A stretch of DNA of 64,000 bases from Halobacillus_A sp043497005 (GTDB lineage Bacteria; Bacillota; Bacilli; Bacillales; Halobacillaceae): contig NZ_JBIEKE010000002.1 in assembly GCF_043497005.1 (NCBI RefSeq), positions 744,001 to 808,000 on the forward strand, written 5' to 3'. Positions 52,085 through 60,117 of the stretch are shown one piece after another (the first letter of the stretch is position 1; each line of letters starts with the position of its first letter). The notes beneath the pieces are model-generated. The model worked only from the letters and a program-made list of their open reading frames with translations. It searched no databases and was not told the DNA's origin. The position numbers and the translations under genes are program-made.

Positions 52085-52443
52085 AAGCCCCTCCTCTCTA
52101 TATTCACAATTATCCTACCACAAATCAGCACTGGCTGGAAACTTTTGATTTTTATACATTATTCCCCGTATAAATTTTTAAGAATAGGTCATACTTGTAA
52201 CAGAAGCAGGACTTTTGCTTCTGGAAACGGAGAAGACTTATTTCCCCATAAGTTCTTCTACCGGTTTCTCCTCTCCCTTTGCTTTTTGCTTCAACGTTTG
52301 AAAGCAAAAAGAAGGGCTGTCCGTCTATGGACAGCCCTATTTTTTTGCGTTCTCTATCTTTACTGCTTTCACAATTTCAATAATTAATGCTACAGTTACA
52401 TTAGACTCAACCTAAATACACAGCTATCGCAGGAGGATAAAAT
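52085..52443. other. Structured intergenic region between rsmD and the DUF7147-like gene
   Basis: No credible coding sequence; a plus-strand frame at 52025-52387 has no homology features and runs across all the hairpins. The interval holds a promoter-like pair, four successive hairpins and a terminator on the plus strand, listed as a candidate RNA at 52176-52346. Confidence 0.75.
52176..52346 (+). ncRNA. Candidate structured RNA (ylbH-leader region)
   Basis: Promoter-like TTGATT (52145-52150), 18 bases, TATAAA (52169-52174) precedes four hairpins. They are CAGAAGC/GCTTCTG (52201-52223), a long imperfect stem at 52223-52271, CTTTTTGCTT/AAGCAAAAAG (52282-52311), and a perfect ten-base terminator stem AGGGCTGTCC/GGACAGCCCT with seven T (52313-52346). 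A structured motif upstream of ylbH (rsmD) was described in B. subtilis and relatives as the ylbH leader; this may be that element. The terminator favours the plus strand, that is, a free RNA or a leader of the gene at 52444. The strand is not certain. Confidence 0.5.
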
Positions 52444-52833
52444 ATGATTCAAAAATTCATTGAACTAGGCCAAGGATATACGGACCTTTATGAACTTGTA
52501 GAACTTGGAAGACGAATGCCTGAAAGAATTCAATATGCACTTGCCTTCTATAGTGAAAAATCAGGACAGTCAGCAGCTTCTTTAGCCCTAATTATGAAGC
52601 CTACATCGGAACAAAAATTTCAGCCTATTTATATATGCAGAGAAGGTATACCTAATCCTCACGAGAAACCAAATCAGCGCTTTGAATTGTTCAAAAACAT
52701 GAGTGAAGATGCCGGGCATCAGGTGATCGAATATACCGTTAAACCTTCCAATGTCTTTCCAGAAAATGAACTCTATTATAATTACTTAATTGGAATTTTA
52801 CGAACAAATAAAAGACTTTCTCCATTAAGTTAA
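52444..52833 (+). CDS. Conserved hypothetical protein (DUF7147-like)
   Basis: 129 residues, soluble, no signal peptide or membrane segment. Reads as a small alpha/beta protein (FIELGQGYTDLYELVELG, then ASLALIMKPTSEQKFQPIYI). I recall similar short Bacillus proteins labelled DUF7147 or, doubtfully, methylthioribose kinase; no kinase motif is visible here. AGGAGG seven bases before the ATG makes the start firm. It is a lone plus-strand gene between minus-strand ylb genes. Confidence 0.7.
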   Translation: MIQKFIELGQGYTDLYELVELGRRMPERIQYALAFYSEKSGQSAASLALIMKPTSEQKFQPIYICREGIPNPHEKPNQRFELFKNMSEDAGHQVIEYTVKPSNVFPENELYYNYLIGILRTNKRLSPLS

Positions 52834-52891
52834 TGGCATTTAATATAATACTTGTTCTTGCAAGCAACACTAGTGTTTTATACTTCCCCCC

Positions 52892-52927
52892 AAAAAAAAC
52901 GTTCGTCTATTTGACGAACGCTTTTTT
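52892..52927. terminator. Bidirectional terminator after ylbG
   Basis: Stem GTTCGTC/GACGAAC with eight A on one side and six T on the other. It overlaps the ylbG stop and is shared with the converging gene at 52444. Confidence 0.88.
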
Positions 52928-53201
52928 ATATTCCCATCTTGTAATCATATTGTTTTGCTTTATCTGGTTTCGCGTTTTCAAAATTCGTGCGAATCTCAGG
53001 TTTATAAGATAATACAACGCGAGACACAAAAGGGAATCGTTCCAACTTGTCCATTTTAAAATCCACGTCTTCTTGATCAACATAAAGCAAGGCATATTTC
53101 TGCTTTTTCGAAGCGTGAATTAAATGGCCGTGTTTTTTAATCTGCCTTATGTTTTTCATATGCTGAAAATAAACGATGAGACCCTGGCGTTTTGTTCTCA
53201 T
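52926..53201 (-). CDS. ylbG: DUF2129 family protein YlbG
   Basis: 91-residue protein of the Firmicutes-specific YlbG family (RQGLIVYFQHMKNIRQIKK at the start, KYALLYVDQEDVDFKMDKL in the middle). Small alpha/beta fold, function unknown. Gene order ylbF-ylbG-rsmD is conserved, though here the DUF7147-like gene intervenes. Confidence 0.9.
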   Translation of the reverse strand: MRTKRQGLIVYFQHMKNIRQIKKHGHLIHASKKQKYALLYVDQEDVDFKMDKLERFPFVSRVVLSYKPEIRTNFENAKPDKAKQYDYKMGI

Positions 53202-53285
53202 ATAGTTTCCCTACTTTTTTAAAAGTTTAGAGTATCGTACCTGTCCTGTTCAAAGACAACAATCATAACTTTAAAAGACTTAACT

Positions 53286-53720
53286 CTAAGAAGCACAACC
53301 ACATCCGCCGCCGCTTCCACAGCCACAGCCTGAATCAAACACCATACCGTTACGAGGAACCTTAATTTGTTCGCTTACACTAAAAGCAACGCTTTGACTC
53401 ACTTCATCCAGCAGCCTTTGAACTTCTCTTTCTGCTTTCTTAAATTGGACCACTGTCTCATGCATGTCCATTTCTCTTTTAACACTGCGGACCTTCTTCA
53501 TAATATCGTTATAGTCCGGGTGATAGCGGCCGAAACGTTGTACATCCTCGTATTGATCTTTTATATGATTAAAATTTCGAATTAATGACTGAGCTTCTTT
53601 ATCCGATTCCAGCTGTCTTTTTGTCTCTTGATAATGATCCATTACCTCGGAATCCATTATCATTTGGCCAATGGCTTCTGAACGATCTAAAAGATCTACA
53701 ATTTCCATAGTGGCTAACAT
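53286..53720 (-). CDS. ylbF: YlbF/RicF family regulator
   Basis: 144 residues, largely helical. In B. subtilis YlbF (RicF) forms a complex with YmcA (RicA) and YaaT (RicT) that carries iron-sulfur clusters, aids RNase Y processing and is needed for competence, biofilm and sporulation. The last 20 residues include four cysteines in a Gly-rich stretch (SGCGCGSGGGCGCAS), probable cluster ligands. GGAGGTG upstream supports the ATG. Confidence 0.93.
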   Translation of the reverse strand: MLATMEIVDLLDRSEAIGQMIMDSEVMDHYQETKRQLESDKEAQSLIRNFNHIKDQYEDVQRFGRYHPDYNDIMKKVRSVKREMDMHETVVQFKKAEREVQRLLDEVSQSVAFSVSEQIKVPRNGMVFDSGCGCGSGGGCGCAS

Positions 53721-53794
53721 ATATGCCCACCTCCACTTTCATCATACCAAAAGGAAAGGCAGAATGAAATATGAATTCCATCTGCCGTTAATAA

Positions 53795-54166
53795 TTAATA
53801 ATACGGAAACTGGATAGGCGGACGTCGTTCCGTCTTTTGTTTCTCCTGCTGCACGTTTGAAATCAGCTGCTGGATTTGCCCGATGGCCCCATTGAGGTCA
53901 TCAATGTGTTTAGAAACATCCTCCCAGTCGATTTCCTGAAGTAAATCACCAAACTGCCTCATCCATTCTTTCTTCGTTAACCGTTCCTTTTGATCTTCAC
54001 CTGATACTTCATCCCAATATGGATCATCCTCCCCTAGAATCATCCATTTCTCATAGTAATGTTGAATACGAGTATGATCTTTTCTCACCTGTTGTTTTAA
54101 TGAAGGATGACGGTTAACAAATGCTTTAAACTTCTGAACACTAGGGTGCAAATTGTGTTCACTCAT
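53795..54166 (-). CDS. ylbD: YlbD-family putative coat protein
   Basis: 123-residue polar protein with N-terminal HPSVQKFKAFVNRHPSLKQQVR, matching the YlbD family, described as spore-coat associated in B. subtilis. An amphipathic helical region (about 70-110, ending IQQLISNVQQ) and a Pro-rich end (RRPPIQFPYY) follow. ylbC and ylbE, neighbours in B. subtilis, are not present. Confidence 0.8.
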   Translation of the reverse strand: MSEHNLHPSVQKFKAFVNRHPSLKQQVRKDHTRIQHYYEKWMILGEDDPYWDEVSGEDQKERLTKKEWMRQFGDLLQEIDWEDVSKHIDDLNGAIGQIQQLISNVQQEKQKTERRPPIQFPYY

Positions 54167-54233
54167 TGATGTTCACACCTCGCTACATAGACTACATTAT
54201 AGCCTATGCAGCTTTTCTTAAGGTGTTCAAACG

Positions 54234-54259
54234 TAAAAAAGACGACCGATACGGCCGTC
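54234..54259 (-). terminator. Terminator after the CBS gene
   Basis: GACGGCC/GGTCGTC stem, five-base loop, then six T on the transcribed strand. Confidence 0.82.
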
Positions 54260-54269
54260 CACACATAAA

Positions 54270-54698
54270 TTAATGAAGCTCCGGCGGTTCAGAAATATCG
54301 TGCAAAGCAACGCCTGCCGCTTCATCTGACATTTCTTCTGTAGAAAGGTCACCTAGAGAAATCATTCCGGTTAATTTTCCGTTTTCAACTACTGGCAGAC
54401 GTCGCACTTGATGTTCTGCCATCATTTGACTAGCTTCTTCCAGGCTTGTGTCAGGAGTTACACTATATAAGTGATCACTCATAACTTCTTGAACAGGGGT
54501 TGAATCAGCACTATGATTCGCATATCCTCGTATCGCCAGGTCACGGTCGGTTACCATACCCATAAGTTGACCATTTTCATCACAGATCGGCACAGAACCT
54601 ACGTTTTTCTGTTTCATCATACTTGCTGCATCAAACAATGAACTGCTTGATTGACAGACAGATAAATCCGTAGTCATAATGTCTCTCACTTTTTTCAT
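54270..54698 (-). CDS. CBS-domain pair protein (YlbB-like)
   Basis: 142 residues made of two CBS domains: VRDIMTTDLSVCQSSSSLFD ... GMVTDRDLAIRG and VQEVMSDHLYSVTPDTSLEE ... GMISLGDLS. Such stand-alone pairs bind adenine nucleotides and act as energy or redox sensors. Position corresponds to B. subtilis ylbB. Ligand unknown. Confidence 0.88.
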   Translation of the reverse strand: MKKVRDIMTTDLSVCQSSSSLFDAASMMKQKNVGSVPICDENGQLMGMVTDRDLAIRGYANHSADSTPVQEVMSDHLYSVTPDTSLEEASQMMAEHQVRRLPVVENGKLTGMISLGDLSTEEMSDEAAGVALHDISEPPELH

Positions 54699-54869
54699 GA
54701 AGATCCTCCTCTTTTAGTCAATATCAATGGTTAGTATCTCCAAAACCGAAAGTTTCACTCATGCATACTGGAATTATTTATTGTATAATAAGGTAGTGCA
54801 AGCATCATAATGGAGATGCATATAAGAGACGATGTTCACTAAATTAATGTAAGTTTAGCGTTCAATCAA

Positions 54870-54898
54870 TTGCAACTTGTACTCGTTCATAATAAAAT
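54870..54898 (+). promoter_or_regulatory. Candidate sigma-A promoter of ylbA
   Basis: TTGCAA, 17 bases, TAAAAT, about 36 bases before the ylbA ATG. Confidence 0.65.
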
Positions 54899-54933
54899 GA
54901 TACAAGATACATAAAATTTGTGAGGTGGAAGAA

Positions 54934-55302
54934 ATGAAGCTTGAAGGTACTGGTATTGAGGGACTTGTGGTTGATTTACAGCCCCTTACTCAAATTATGG
55001 AAAATAATGGTTTCATATTAGGTGGATCCTGGGATTACGAACGCGTCACTTATGATTACAAAGTAAGCGCCCCTGAAAAAAATATTACGTATTATATTCG
55101 TATTCAAGGATATGCCGTTGAAGGAGATGTCGATCGTGGAAACGCTGTGATTCAATTAGTCACACCTATTCTTGGTAAACATTATTATCCACACGGTGTT
55201 GAATACGGCGAACAAGAAGATTTTCCTGCAAACTTGATGGAAAGAGCTACGAACGCAGTGGAAAAACTAAAGGACGCGGTAGCTCAGTACCAAAATTCAT
55301 AA
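54934..55302 (+). CDS. ylbA: YugN-like family protein YlbA
   Basis: 122 residues from ATG 54934, preceded by GAGGTGGAAGAA; the in-frame GTG at 54925 is part of that site. A small soluble protein of the YugN family (GGSWDYERVTYDYKV near residue 34, HYYPHGVEYGE near 90). Function unknown. Position next to the CBS gene matches B. subtilis ylbA. Confidence 0.87.
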   Translation: MKLEGTGIEGLVVDLQPLTQIMENNGFILGGSWDYERVTYDYKVSAPEKNITYYIRIQGYAVEGDVDRGNAVIQLVTPILGKHYYPHGVEYGEQEDFPANLMERATNAVEKLKDAVAQYQNS

Positions 55303-55324
55303 GTATTCATACTTATGATAAGGA

Positions 55325-55358
55325 GTCGCACACCTTGCTCAGGTGAGCGGCTTTTTTT
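55325..55358 (+). terminator. Terminator after ylbA
   Basis: GTCGCACACCT pairs with AGGTGAGCGGC (one mismatch, one G-T pair), then seven T. Confidence 0.82.
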
Positions 55359-55405
55359 AAGAGTCAAAGCACATTTTACTTTTTAGAAGGAGGATTCAGT
55401 TTACA

Positions 55406-56464
55406 TTGTTCCGCTACCTTTCGAAACGACAGTGGATTCTATTATTATTGGGAATCGTTTTTCTCATTGCAGGATATTTTATATTACCTGTATCCGTTCC
55501 CTTAATCATCGCGTTAATTACAGCCCTCTTTCTAAACCCCGCTGTCCGGTGGATGCAGTTTAGATTCAGGCTCAATAGAAAAATGGCTGTCACGATTGTT
55601 TTTTTATTGTTTGTCATCATGATTGGGTTATTAGGTACTTATGCTGTCACTCGTGCCGTTACTCAGCTAGTGGAGCTGGCAGATAATGCCCCGACCTATA
55701 TAAATCAAATCAATAATGTATTAATCAACTGGCAGAACAACATGAACAGTTTCACGCAGAATATGCCCAGTGAATTTGTTGATAAAGTTTCTGTTGAGCT
55801 GCAAAATACAATTGACACAACGACACAGACACTAAGCCAGAAGCTTCAGCTCAGTAACATTGCAGCCTTTGCTGCTAAAATCCCTGAGTATTTAATCAGC
55901 TTTCTCGTTTATTTAATTGCGTTATTCCTTTTCATGCTTGAACTGCCTCGCTTAAAGGATAAAATGCATGGCAACTTTACTGAATCGACTTCAGAAAAAG
56001 TAAAATTTATGAATGCCAGGCTTTCATACGTAGTGTTTGGTTTCTTAAAAGCTCAATTTCTTGTAAGTATCGTTATCTTCGTCGTATGTTTAATCGGACT
56101 GTTTTGGATTACTCCAGAAGTTGCAATCGTTATGTCTCTTATTATTTGGATTGTAGACTTCATTCCGATTATCGGTTCCATCGTCATTCTAGGACCATGG
56201 GCGCTCTATATGCTCATTGTCGGCGACATAGCAATGGGAGGACAGCTGGCTGTGTTGGCCATTATTCTACTGGCCATAAGAAGAACCGTTGAACCTAAAG
56301 TAATGGGACGCCACATCGGACTTTCTCCATTAGCTACTCTTATTGCGATGTATATTGGTCTTCAATTAATAGGTTTAGTGGGCTTTATTTTAGGTCCACT
56401 TCTTGTCATCGCTTTTAATTCTGCAAAAGAAGCAGGTATTATCCGATGGAACTTTAAATTATAA
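55406..56464 (+). CDS. AI-2E family permease, YtvI-like
   Basis: 352-residue membrane protein of the AI-2E/PerM exporter family with about seven or eight transmembrane segments. Family motifs: an N-terminal hydrophobic hairpin, FLKAQFLVSIVIF near residue 213, WIVDFIPIIGS near 248 and EPKVMGRHIGLSPLATLIAM near 298. Resembles the sporulation protein YtvI of B. subtilis, but the family has several members, so the name is tentative. TTG start; AAGGAGG is 12 bases upstream, rather far. Confidence 0.8.
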   Translation: MFRYLSKRQWILLLLGIVFLIAGYFILPVSVPLIIALITALFLNPAVRWMQFRFRLNRKMAVTIVFLLFVIMIGLLGTYAVTRAVTQLVELADNAPTYINQINNVLINWQNNMNSFTQNMPSEFVDKVSVELQNTIDTTTQTLSQKLQLSNIAAFAAKIPEYLISFLVYLIALFLFMLELPRLKDKMHGNFTESTSEKVKFMNARLSYVVFGFLKAQFLVSIVIFVVCLIGLFWITPEVAIVMSLIIWIVDFIPIIGSIVILGPWALYMLIVGDIAMGGQLAVLAIILLAIRRTVEPKVMGRHIGLSPLATLIAMYIGLQLIGLVGFILGPLLVIAFNSAKEAGIIRWNFKL

Positions 56465-56474
56465 CAGACATACT

Positions 56475-56526
56475 AAAAATAGTGGGTAAAGTCATCCGTC
56501 GATGACTTTACCCACTATTTTCTTTT
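56475..56526. terminator. Strong bidirectional terminator after the YtvI-like gene
   Basis: Perfect 20-base stem (left arm from 56476, right arm ending 56522) around a six-base loop, flanked by A and T runs. Confidence 0.93.
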
Positions 56527-56731
56527 TAAGATAAAGAAAACAGACCTATCCCTCAAGAATCGCGAATACGAACGAAGAAGCCGGGTTTATTCACTTTCTT
56601 TTATTGAATCAGGTTTATGTATGTTGGTCGACAGATGACTTGTAAATGAATCCGGGACTTAAGTAAGGCAGGGAGGTCAAAAACGAATATTCGTATAAAC
56701 ACAGATGATTTACTTAGTCATAATGAGAAGG

Positions 56732-56770
56732 TTCCTGCGGGAACAGCACGAGTCGAATCTCCCGCAGGAA
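56732..56770. repeat. TTCCTGCGGGA inverted repeat
   Basis: Perfect 11-base arms (56732-56742 and 56760-56770) enclosing ACAGCACGAGTCGAATC. The arm and loop sequence resemble the core of a long interspersed element I recall from many Bacillaceae genomes; here it is truncated. Confidence 0.65.
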
Positions 56771-56811
56771 AGTAGAGTATATTAACGGAGTGTTGGTGTA
56801 GTGTCTCATTT

Positions 56812-56873
56812 CATAAATCATCCGAACTGATTCTTTCAGAATCGTTCGGATGATTTTAAGCTATATTCAGTTT
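56812..56873 (-). repeat. Dispersed hairpin repeat, copy C
   Basis: Read on the minus strand it begins AAACTGAATATAGC about 16 bases past the stop of the GNAT gene. Arms AATCATCCGAAC and GTTCGGATGATT are complementary, with inner GATTCT/AGAATC also pairing. It is the best-preserved copy. Confidence 0.8.
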
Positions 56874-56889
56874 AGTGCCGTGCTGTTTT

Positions 56890-57435
56890 TTATATTTCTT
56901 TTCGTGAAGGCGTACTTTCCTTGCTCTCTTTTTGCTTATTCTTTTGAAAAGTGAACATATCCCGATTTGACAGCGTCTGAGCAAATCCGTTATTTATCAG
57001 GACCTTTTGAGAAGGAATGTTAGACTTGCCGCATTGAGCTTCTACATTACGTATTTGCTCGTTTTCAAAAGCCCATTTACACATGGCTTTTAAAGCCTCT
57101 GTCGCATACCCTTGATTACGCTCAGTTTCAACAATATGATATCCGATTTCTACTGTTCCTTCCTGATCAGGAATTCCCTTAAAACCTATATCTCCTATGA
57201 CTCTTTCCTGATCAATATCCATAATAATCCAGGGGCCAAAGCCCAAATGATTGGAATCTTCTTCTAAAGATTCTACATAAAAGGGCAGCATCGCTTTCAG
57301 CCCATCATGTGGCCAGCTCCGGTTCCATGGAAGTTGGTACTTGTAATAAAATGCAAGCGGATTTTTCATAATCGTTTGAGCTAAATCAATTGTAACCGGG
57401 ATATATTTTAGTCGAGCAGATAATAACTCCATCAT
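56890..57435 (-). CDS. GNAT-family N-acetyltransferase
   Basis: 181-residue acetyltransferase of the RimJ/RimL type (VEIGYHIVETERNQGYATEA near residue 93, with the QGYATEA acetyl-CoA loop; VLINNGFAQ near 150). A short Lys/Glu-rich tail follows. Substrate unknown; not part of the B. subtilis gene order here. Confidence 0.85.
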   Translation of the reverse strand: MMELLSARLKYIPVTIDLAQTIMKNPLAFYYKYQLPWNRSWPHDGLKAMLPFYVESLEEDSNHLGFGPWIIMDIDQERVIGDIGFKGIPDQEGTVEIGYHIVETERNQGYATEALKAMCKWAFENEQIRNVEAQCGKSNIPSQKVLINNGFAQTLSNRDMFTFQKNKQKESKESTPSRKEI

Positions 57436-57516
57436 TCTACTCCCTTTCTATTTATGTAATAAGTCCATTATACTGTTTTATATTCCTTATATTCTTTATC
57501 ATTAAACAATAATAAA

Positions 57517-57548
57517 GAAAAAACAGCCAGTTTTTTAAACTGACTGCC
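57517..57548 (-). terminator. Terminator after the DUF420 gene
   Basis: CAGTCAGTTT/AAACTGGCTG with a short T-rich loop, then six T on the transcribed strand. Confidence 0.85.
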
Positions 57549-57552
57549 TTCA

Positions 57553-58008
57553 TTAAAATCCAAAAATAGCTCTCATCATACTTGTAGTCGTTCCACTGTC
57601 ATAAAGAACGTATAATAATAAATAAACCATAACTCCTGTTATTGCTGTACAAAACCATATAATACTCGTCACAGGTCCTATTTTTCGATGCTTAGAAATC
57701 TTCCGCTTAAAAGCAACACGAAGAGTCACTAATCCAAATACTCCGCCGGTTGTTGCTAAGATTATGTGAAAGATTAAAAAGATCGTATAGTATATTTTAA
57801 TGTCATCTGGCCCGCCAAAGCTTGTATTGCCTACAAATACAGTACGACTTAGATAAATAATGAAAAAGGTCAATGCGCTGATAGCAGCAGCCACCATCGT
57901 CCTTTTATGAGCAGCTCTTTTATCTTTTGCAATCAATACCCATCCAATAGCGACAAGTATGGCACTGAGAACGATGAAAAACGTGCTTAAAGTTGGTAGT
58001 AACGGCAT
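57553..58008 (-). CDS. DUF420 family membrane protein (YozB-like)
   Basis: 151 residues from ATG 58008, with five predicted transmembrane segments. Family positions include the HxxxM-like TMVAAAISALTFF region and IFHIILATTGGVFGLVTL near 85. DUF420 proteins lie beside ctaG and heme-copper oxidase genes and are thought to help oxidase assembly. AGAGGAG upstream supports ATG 58008; the upstream TTG at 58029 overlaps that site. Confidence 0.86.
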   Translation of the reverse strand: MPLLPTLSTFFIVLSAILVAIGWVLIAKDKRAAHKRTMVAAAISALTFFIIYLSRTVFVGNTSFGGPDDIKIYYTIFLIFHIILATTGGVFGLVTLRVAFKRKISKHRKIGPVTSIIWFCTAITGVMVYLLLYVLYDSGTTTSMMRAIFGF

Positions 58009-58088
58009 GTCAATTTTCTCCTCTTTCAAAAATCAATTCACAGAAAAAGGAGTCAAACTTTACATAAGAAAGACTCTCTCCTCTGAAA

Positions 58089-58994
58089 TTATGACTCCGT
58101 CTGAGCGTTTGCAGGTAACGGGTCAATTGTATCTCTTTCACGGTTAAACCAGCTAAAGAAAATTTGAGCAATAATTATACCGAAAATAATTTCCTGAGTA
58201 ATTTTCATAATAATCCCGCCCAATTGCTGATCTTCTACTAATGGCATCGGTGTAAAGTATTCAGGGCCGCTTAACGAACTTGAAATCCCTGCCAACACAT
58301 CACCAGGAACACATAAACTCATCGCCTGGAGCCAGGCTCCGGATTGAGTGTATGTCTCATATAAAGGTGTGCCCGCAAAAATAATTAACCCACACGCAGG
58401 TGTGATTAATACACCATTTGCAAAAATGAAACCGATTTTTAAAATTGGGCTTAAACGGTCCATCTCTTTAATGGGACTAAATACGGACCACCACATGAAA
58501 AAGGCTGTAAGTAATATAAACGTCGTGATTAAAGTGTGGGCTATTTCATTTGACTTTGCGTAATCGAAAATACCAGGCATATGATAAATCGAAAAGACCC
58601 CATTAAATACAAGTAAAGATACGAGCGGTTTCGTCATCACTTTTAGTATGGAGGAGACAACTGGTACGGCAAAGACCCTATGCCAAATCCATAATGGAAT
58701 ACCTTTAATAATTAAAATCGGAAACAGTAAGTAGTAAAGGGCCATCTGCGTCATATGCGCTGTAAACATAATATGAGAAAGCAAGTCCACCGGCGATCCT
58801 TTTACTATATAAAGCAGAAGCATACCAGCGTAAAACATAATCTGCTGGCCGATTGTCGGCCACTCTTCTCCTTGTTTACGTCTGGGACCTGTTATATAAA
58901 AATAAAGCGCTGACATGGCGAGTATAAATAATAAATAGTATGGACTCCATAATGCTCTGAACCCAAATATCTGCAGTTCTAACCACACAGGCAT
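58089..58994 (-). CDS. ctaG: Cytochrome c oxidase assembly factor CtaG
   Basis: 301-residue membrane protein with seven transmembrane segments, required for maturation of the caa3 oxidase, probably in copper insertion to the CuB site. Family motif MFTAHMTQMALYYLLFPILI near residue 78 holds conserved His and Met; FFMWWSVFSPI is near 165. Follows ctaF after its terminator and a 175-base gap in which no clear promoter was found. Confidence 0.93.
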   Translation of the reverse strand: MPVWLELQIFGFRALWSPYYLLFILAMSALYFYITGPRRKQGEEWPTIGQQIMFYAGMLLLYIVKGSPVDLLSHIMFTAHMTQMALYYLLFPILIIKGIPLWIWHRVFAVPVVSSILKVMTKPLVSLLVFNGVFSIYHMPGIFDYAKSNEIAHTLITTFILLTAFFMWWSVFSPIKEMDRLSPILKIGFIFANGVLITPACGLIIFAGTPLYETYTQSGAWLQAMSLCVPGDVLAGISSSLSGPEYFTPMPLVEDQQLGGIIMKITQEIIFGIIIAQIFFSWFNRERDTIDPLPANAQTES

Positions 58995-59134
58995 TTCACC
59001 TCTTTTTCTTTTACAGGATTCTTTTCTATTCTAACGAAATTTCTTCTAAAAAACGAGTCTTCCTCAACAGTTTTTTTAATGTTCATAAATTAGACATAAC
59101 CATGTGTAAATAACTATTAGATAGATACCCCTCA

Positions 59135-59167
59135 TAAAAAAAGAGACCGGATAAACCGGTCTCTTTT
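59135..59167 (-). terminator. Terminator after ctaF
   Basis: AAGAGACCGG/CCGGTCTCTT stem, five-base loop, T run on the transcribed strand. Ends the ctaCDEF transcript. Confidence 0.92.
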
Positions 59168-59169
59168 AA

Positions 59170-59493
59170 TTACCACCATATAATTGTAGTAAATGTGATG
59201 ATTGTCAGAATGGCAACTCCTAACCCTCCATACATCATTACAGCTACCATGTCATGCCCTTTATTCTTCATATGCATGAAATAATAAAGCTGGAAAAGCA
59301 CCTGAACGACCGCAAGCAGTAACAAGGTAGGAATTAGAAACACCGAACCGATATCAAGTATAACCATTCCAAAAGCGATAAATGTAAAGAGAATCATTAA
59401 CGCAAAACTAATTACCTGCTGCTTCATCTCTTCTTTATGCTGCTTCTTCACAAATTCGTCTTGCTGTTGTGTCATATTCGAGTGATTTGACAT
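59170..59493 (-). CDS. ctaF: Cytochrome c oxidase (caa3) subunit IV
   Basis: 107-residue small subunit with three transmembrane segments (about 27-45, 51-72, 82-105) and FQLYYFMHMKNKG near residue 67, typical of CtaF/QoxD. Three bases after ctaE. Confidence 0.92.
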   Translation of the reverse strand: MSNHSNMTQQQDEFVKKQHKEEMKQQVISFALMILFTFIAFGMVILDIGSVFLIPTLLLLAVVQVLFQLYYFMHMKNKGHDMVAVMMYGGLGVAILTIITFTTIIWW

Positions 59494-59496
59494 TGT

Positions 59497-60117
59497 TTAT
59501 ACCACTCCCATCAAGTAAACGACAGTAAAGATAAATACCCACACAACGTCGATAAAGTGCCAGTACAAGCTGGCGATATAAAACTTCGGGGCGTTGTAAA
59601 GGTTCAAACCACGCTTAGAGTTACGAATCATCAAGGTTACAATCCAGCTTAAGCCAAACAATACGTGGCCACCATGGAAACCGACTAACGTATAGAAAGC
59701 AGAACCAAAAGCTGAAGACCTGAAAGTAAATTCGTACTCATGGATATAATGCACAAATTCATATATTTCAAAACCTAAAAATCCTAAACCTAATGCCACA
59801 GTAATTCCTAACCAAAGCTGCATTTTTCTAAAATCATTGTTTTTCATGTGATACATCGCGTATACACTGGTCAATGAACTCGTTAAAAGCAGCATCGTCA
59901 TAATAAATACCAACTCAAGTCCGAATAAGTGCTCAGGTGTGTTTTCACCTGAAGTCGAACGGTTTAATGCCAAATAAGTTCCGAATAAACTTGCGAATAA
60001 TACGGTTTCTCCACCTAAGAAAAACCAGAAGGCTAGAAACTTATTCTTCCCTTCGAGGGTGGCTTTTTCTGGATCATGCGGCATTTGTTTTGGATTCAAC
60101 ACATCTTCATGACTCAT
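59497..60117 (-). CDS. ctaE: Cytochrome c oxidase (caa3) subunit III
   Basis: 206 residues, five transmembrane segments. Subunit III motifs: FWFFLGGETVLFASLFGTYL near residue 30, FTLVGFHGGHVLFGL near 143 (YTLVGFHGGHV with conserved His), YWHFIDVVWVFIF near 185. Its ATG overlaps the ctaD stop (TAATG). Confidence 0.96.
   Translation of the reverse strand: MSHEDVLNPKQMPHDPEKATLEGKNKFLAFWFFLGGETVLFASLFGTYLALNRSTSGENTPEHLFGLELVFIMTMLLLTSSLTSVYAMYHMKNNDFRKMQLWLGITVALGLGFLGFEIYEFVHYIHEYEFTFRSSAFGSAFYTLVGFHGGHVLFGLSWIVTLMIRNSKRGLNLYNAPKFYIASLYWHFIDVVWVFIFTVVYLMGVV

Larger units (their letters stand above)
56527..56889. other. Intergenic region rich in repeats
   Basis: Non-coding. Holds a GC-rich hairpin of a type common in Bacillaceae (56732-56770) and copy C of the dispersed hairpin repeat (56812-56873). 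The first 200 bases contain nothing recognised. Confidence 0.7.

Noticed and set aside
52025..52387. 120-codon plus-strand open frame over the rsmD-ylbG gap
   Set aside because: Starts inside rsmD and runs through four hairpins and a terminator; no Shine-Dalgarno and no recognisable domain.
54700..54790. GGAGATACTA upstream of the CBS gene as a sigma-F -10
   Set aside because: The ten bases fit the sigma-F -10 pattern perfectly, but no WGHATA element is found 14-16 bases upstream, so it is not called.
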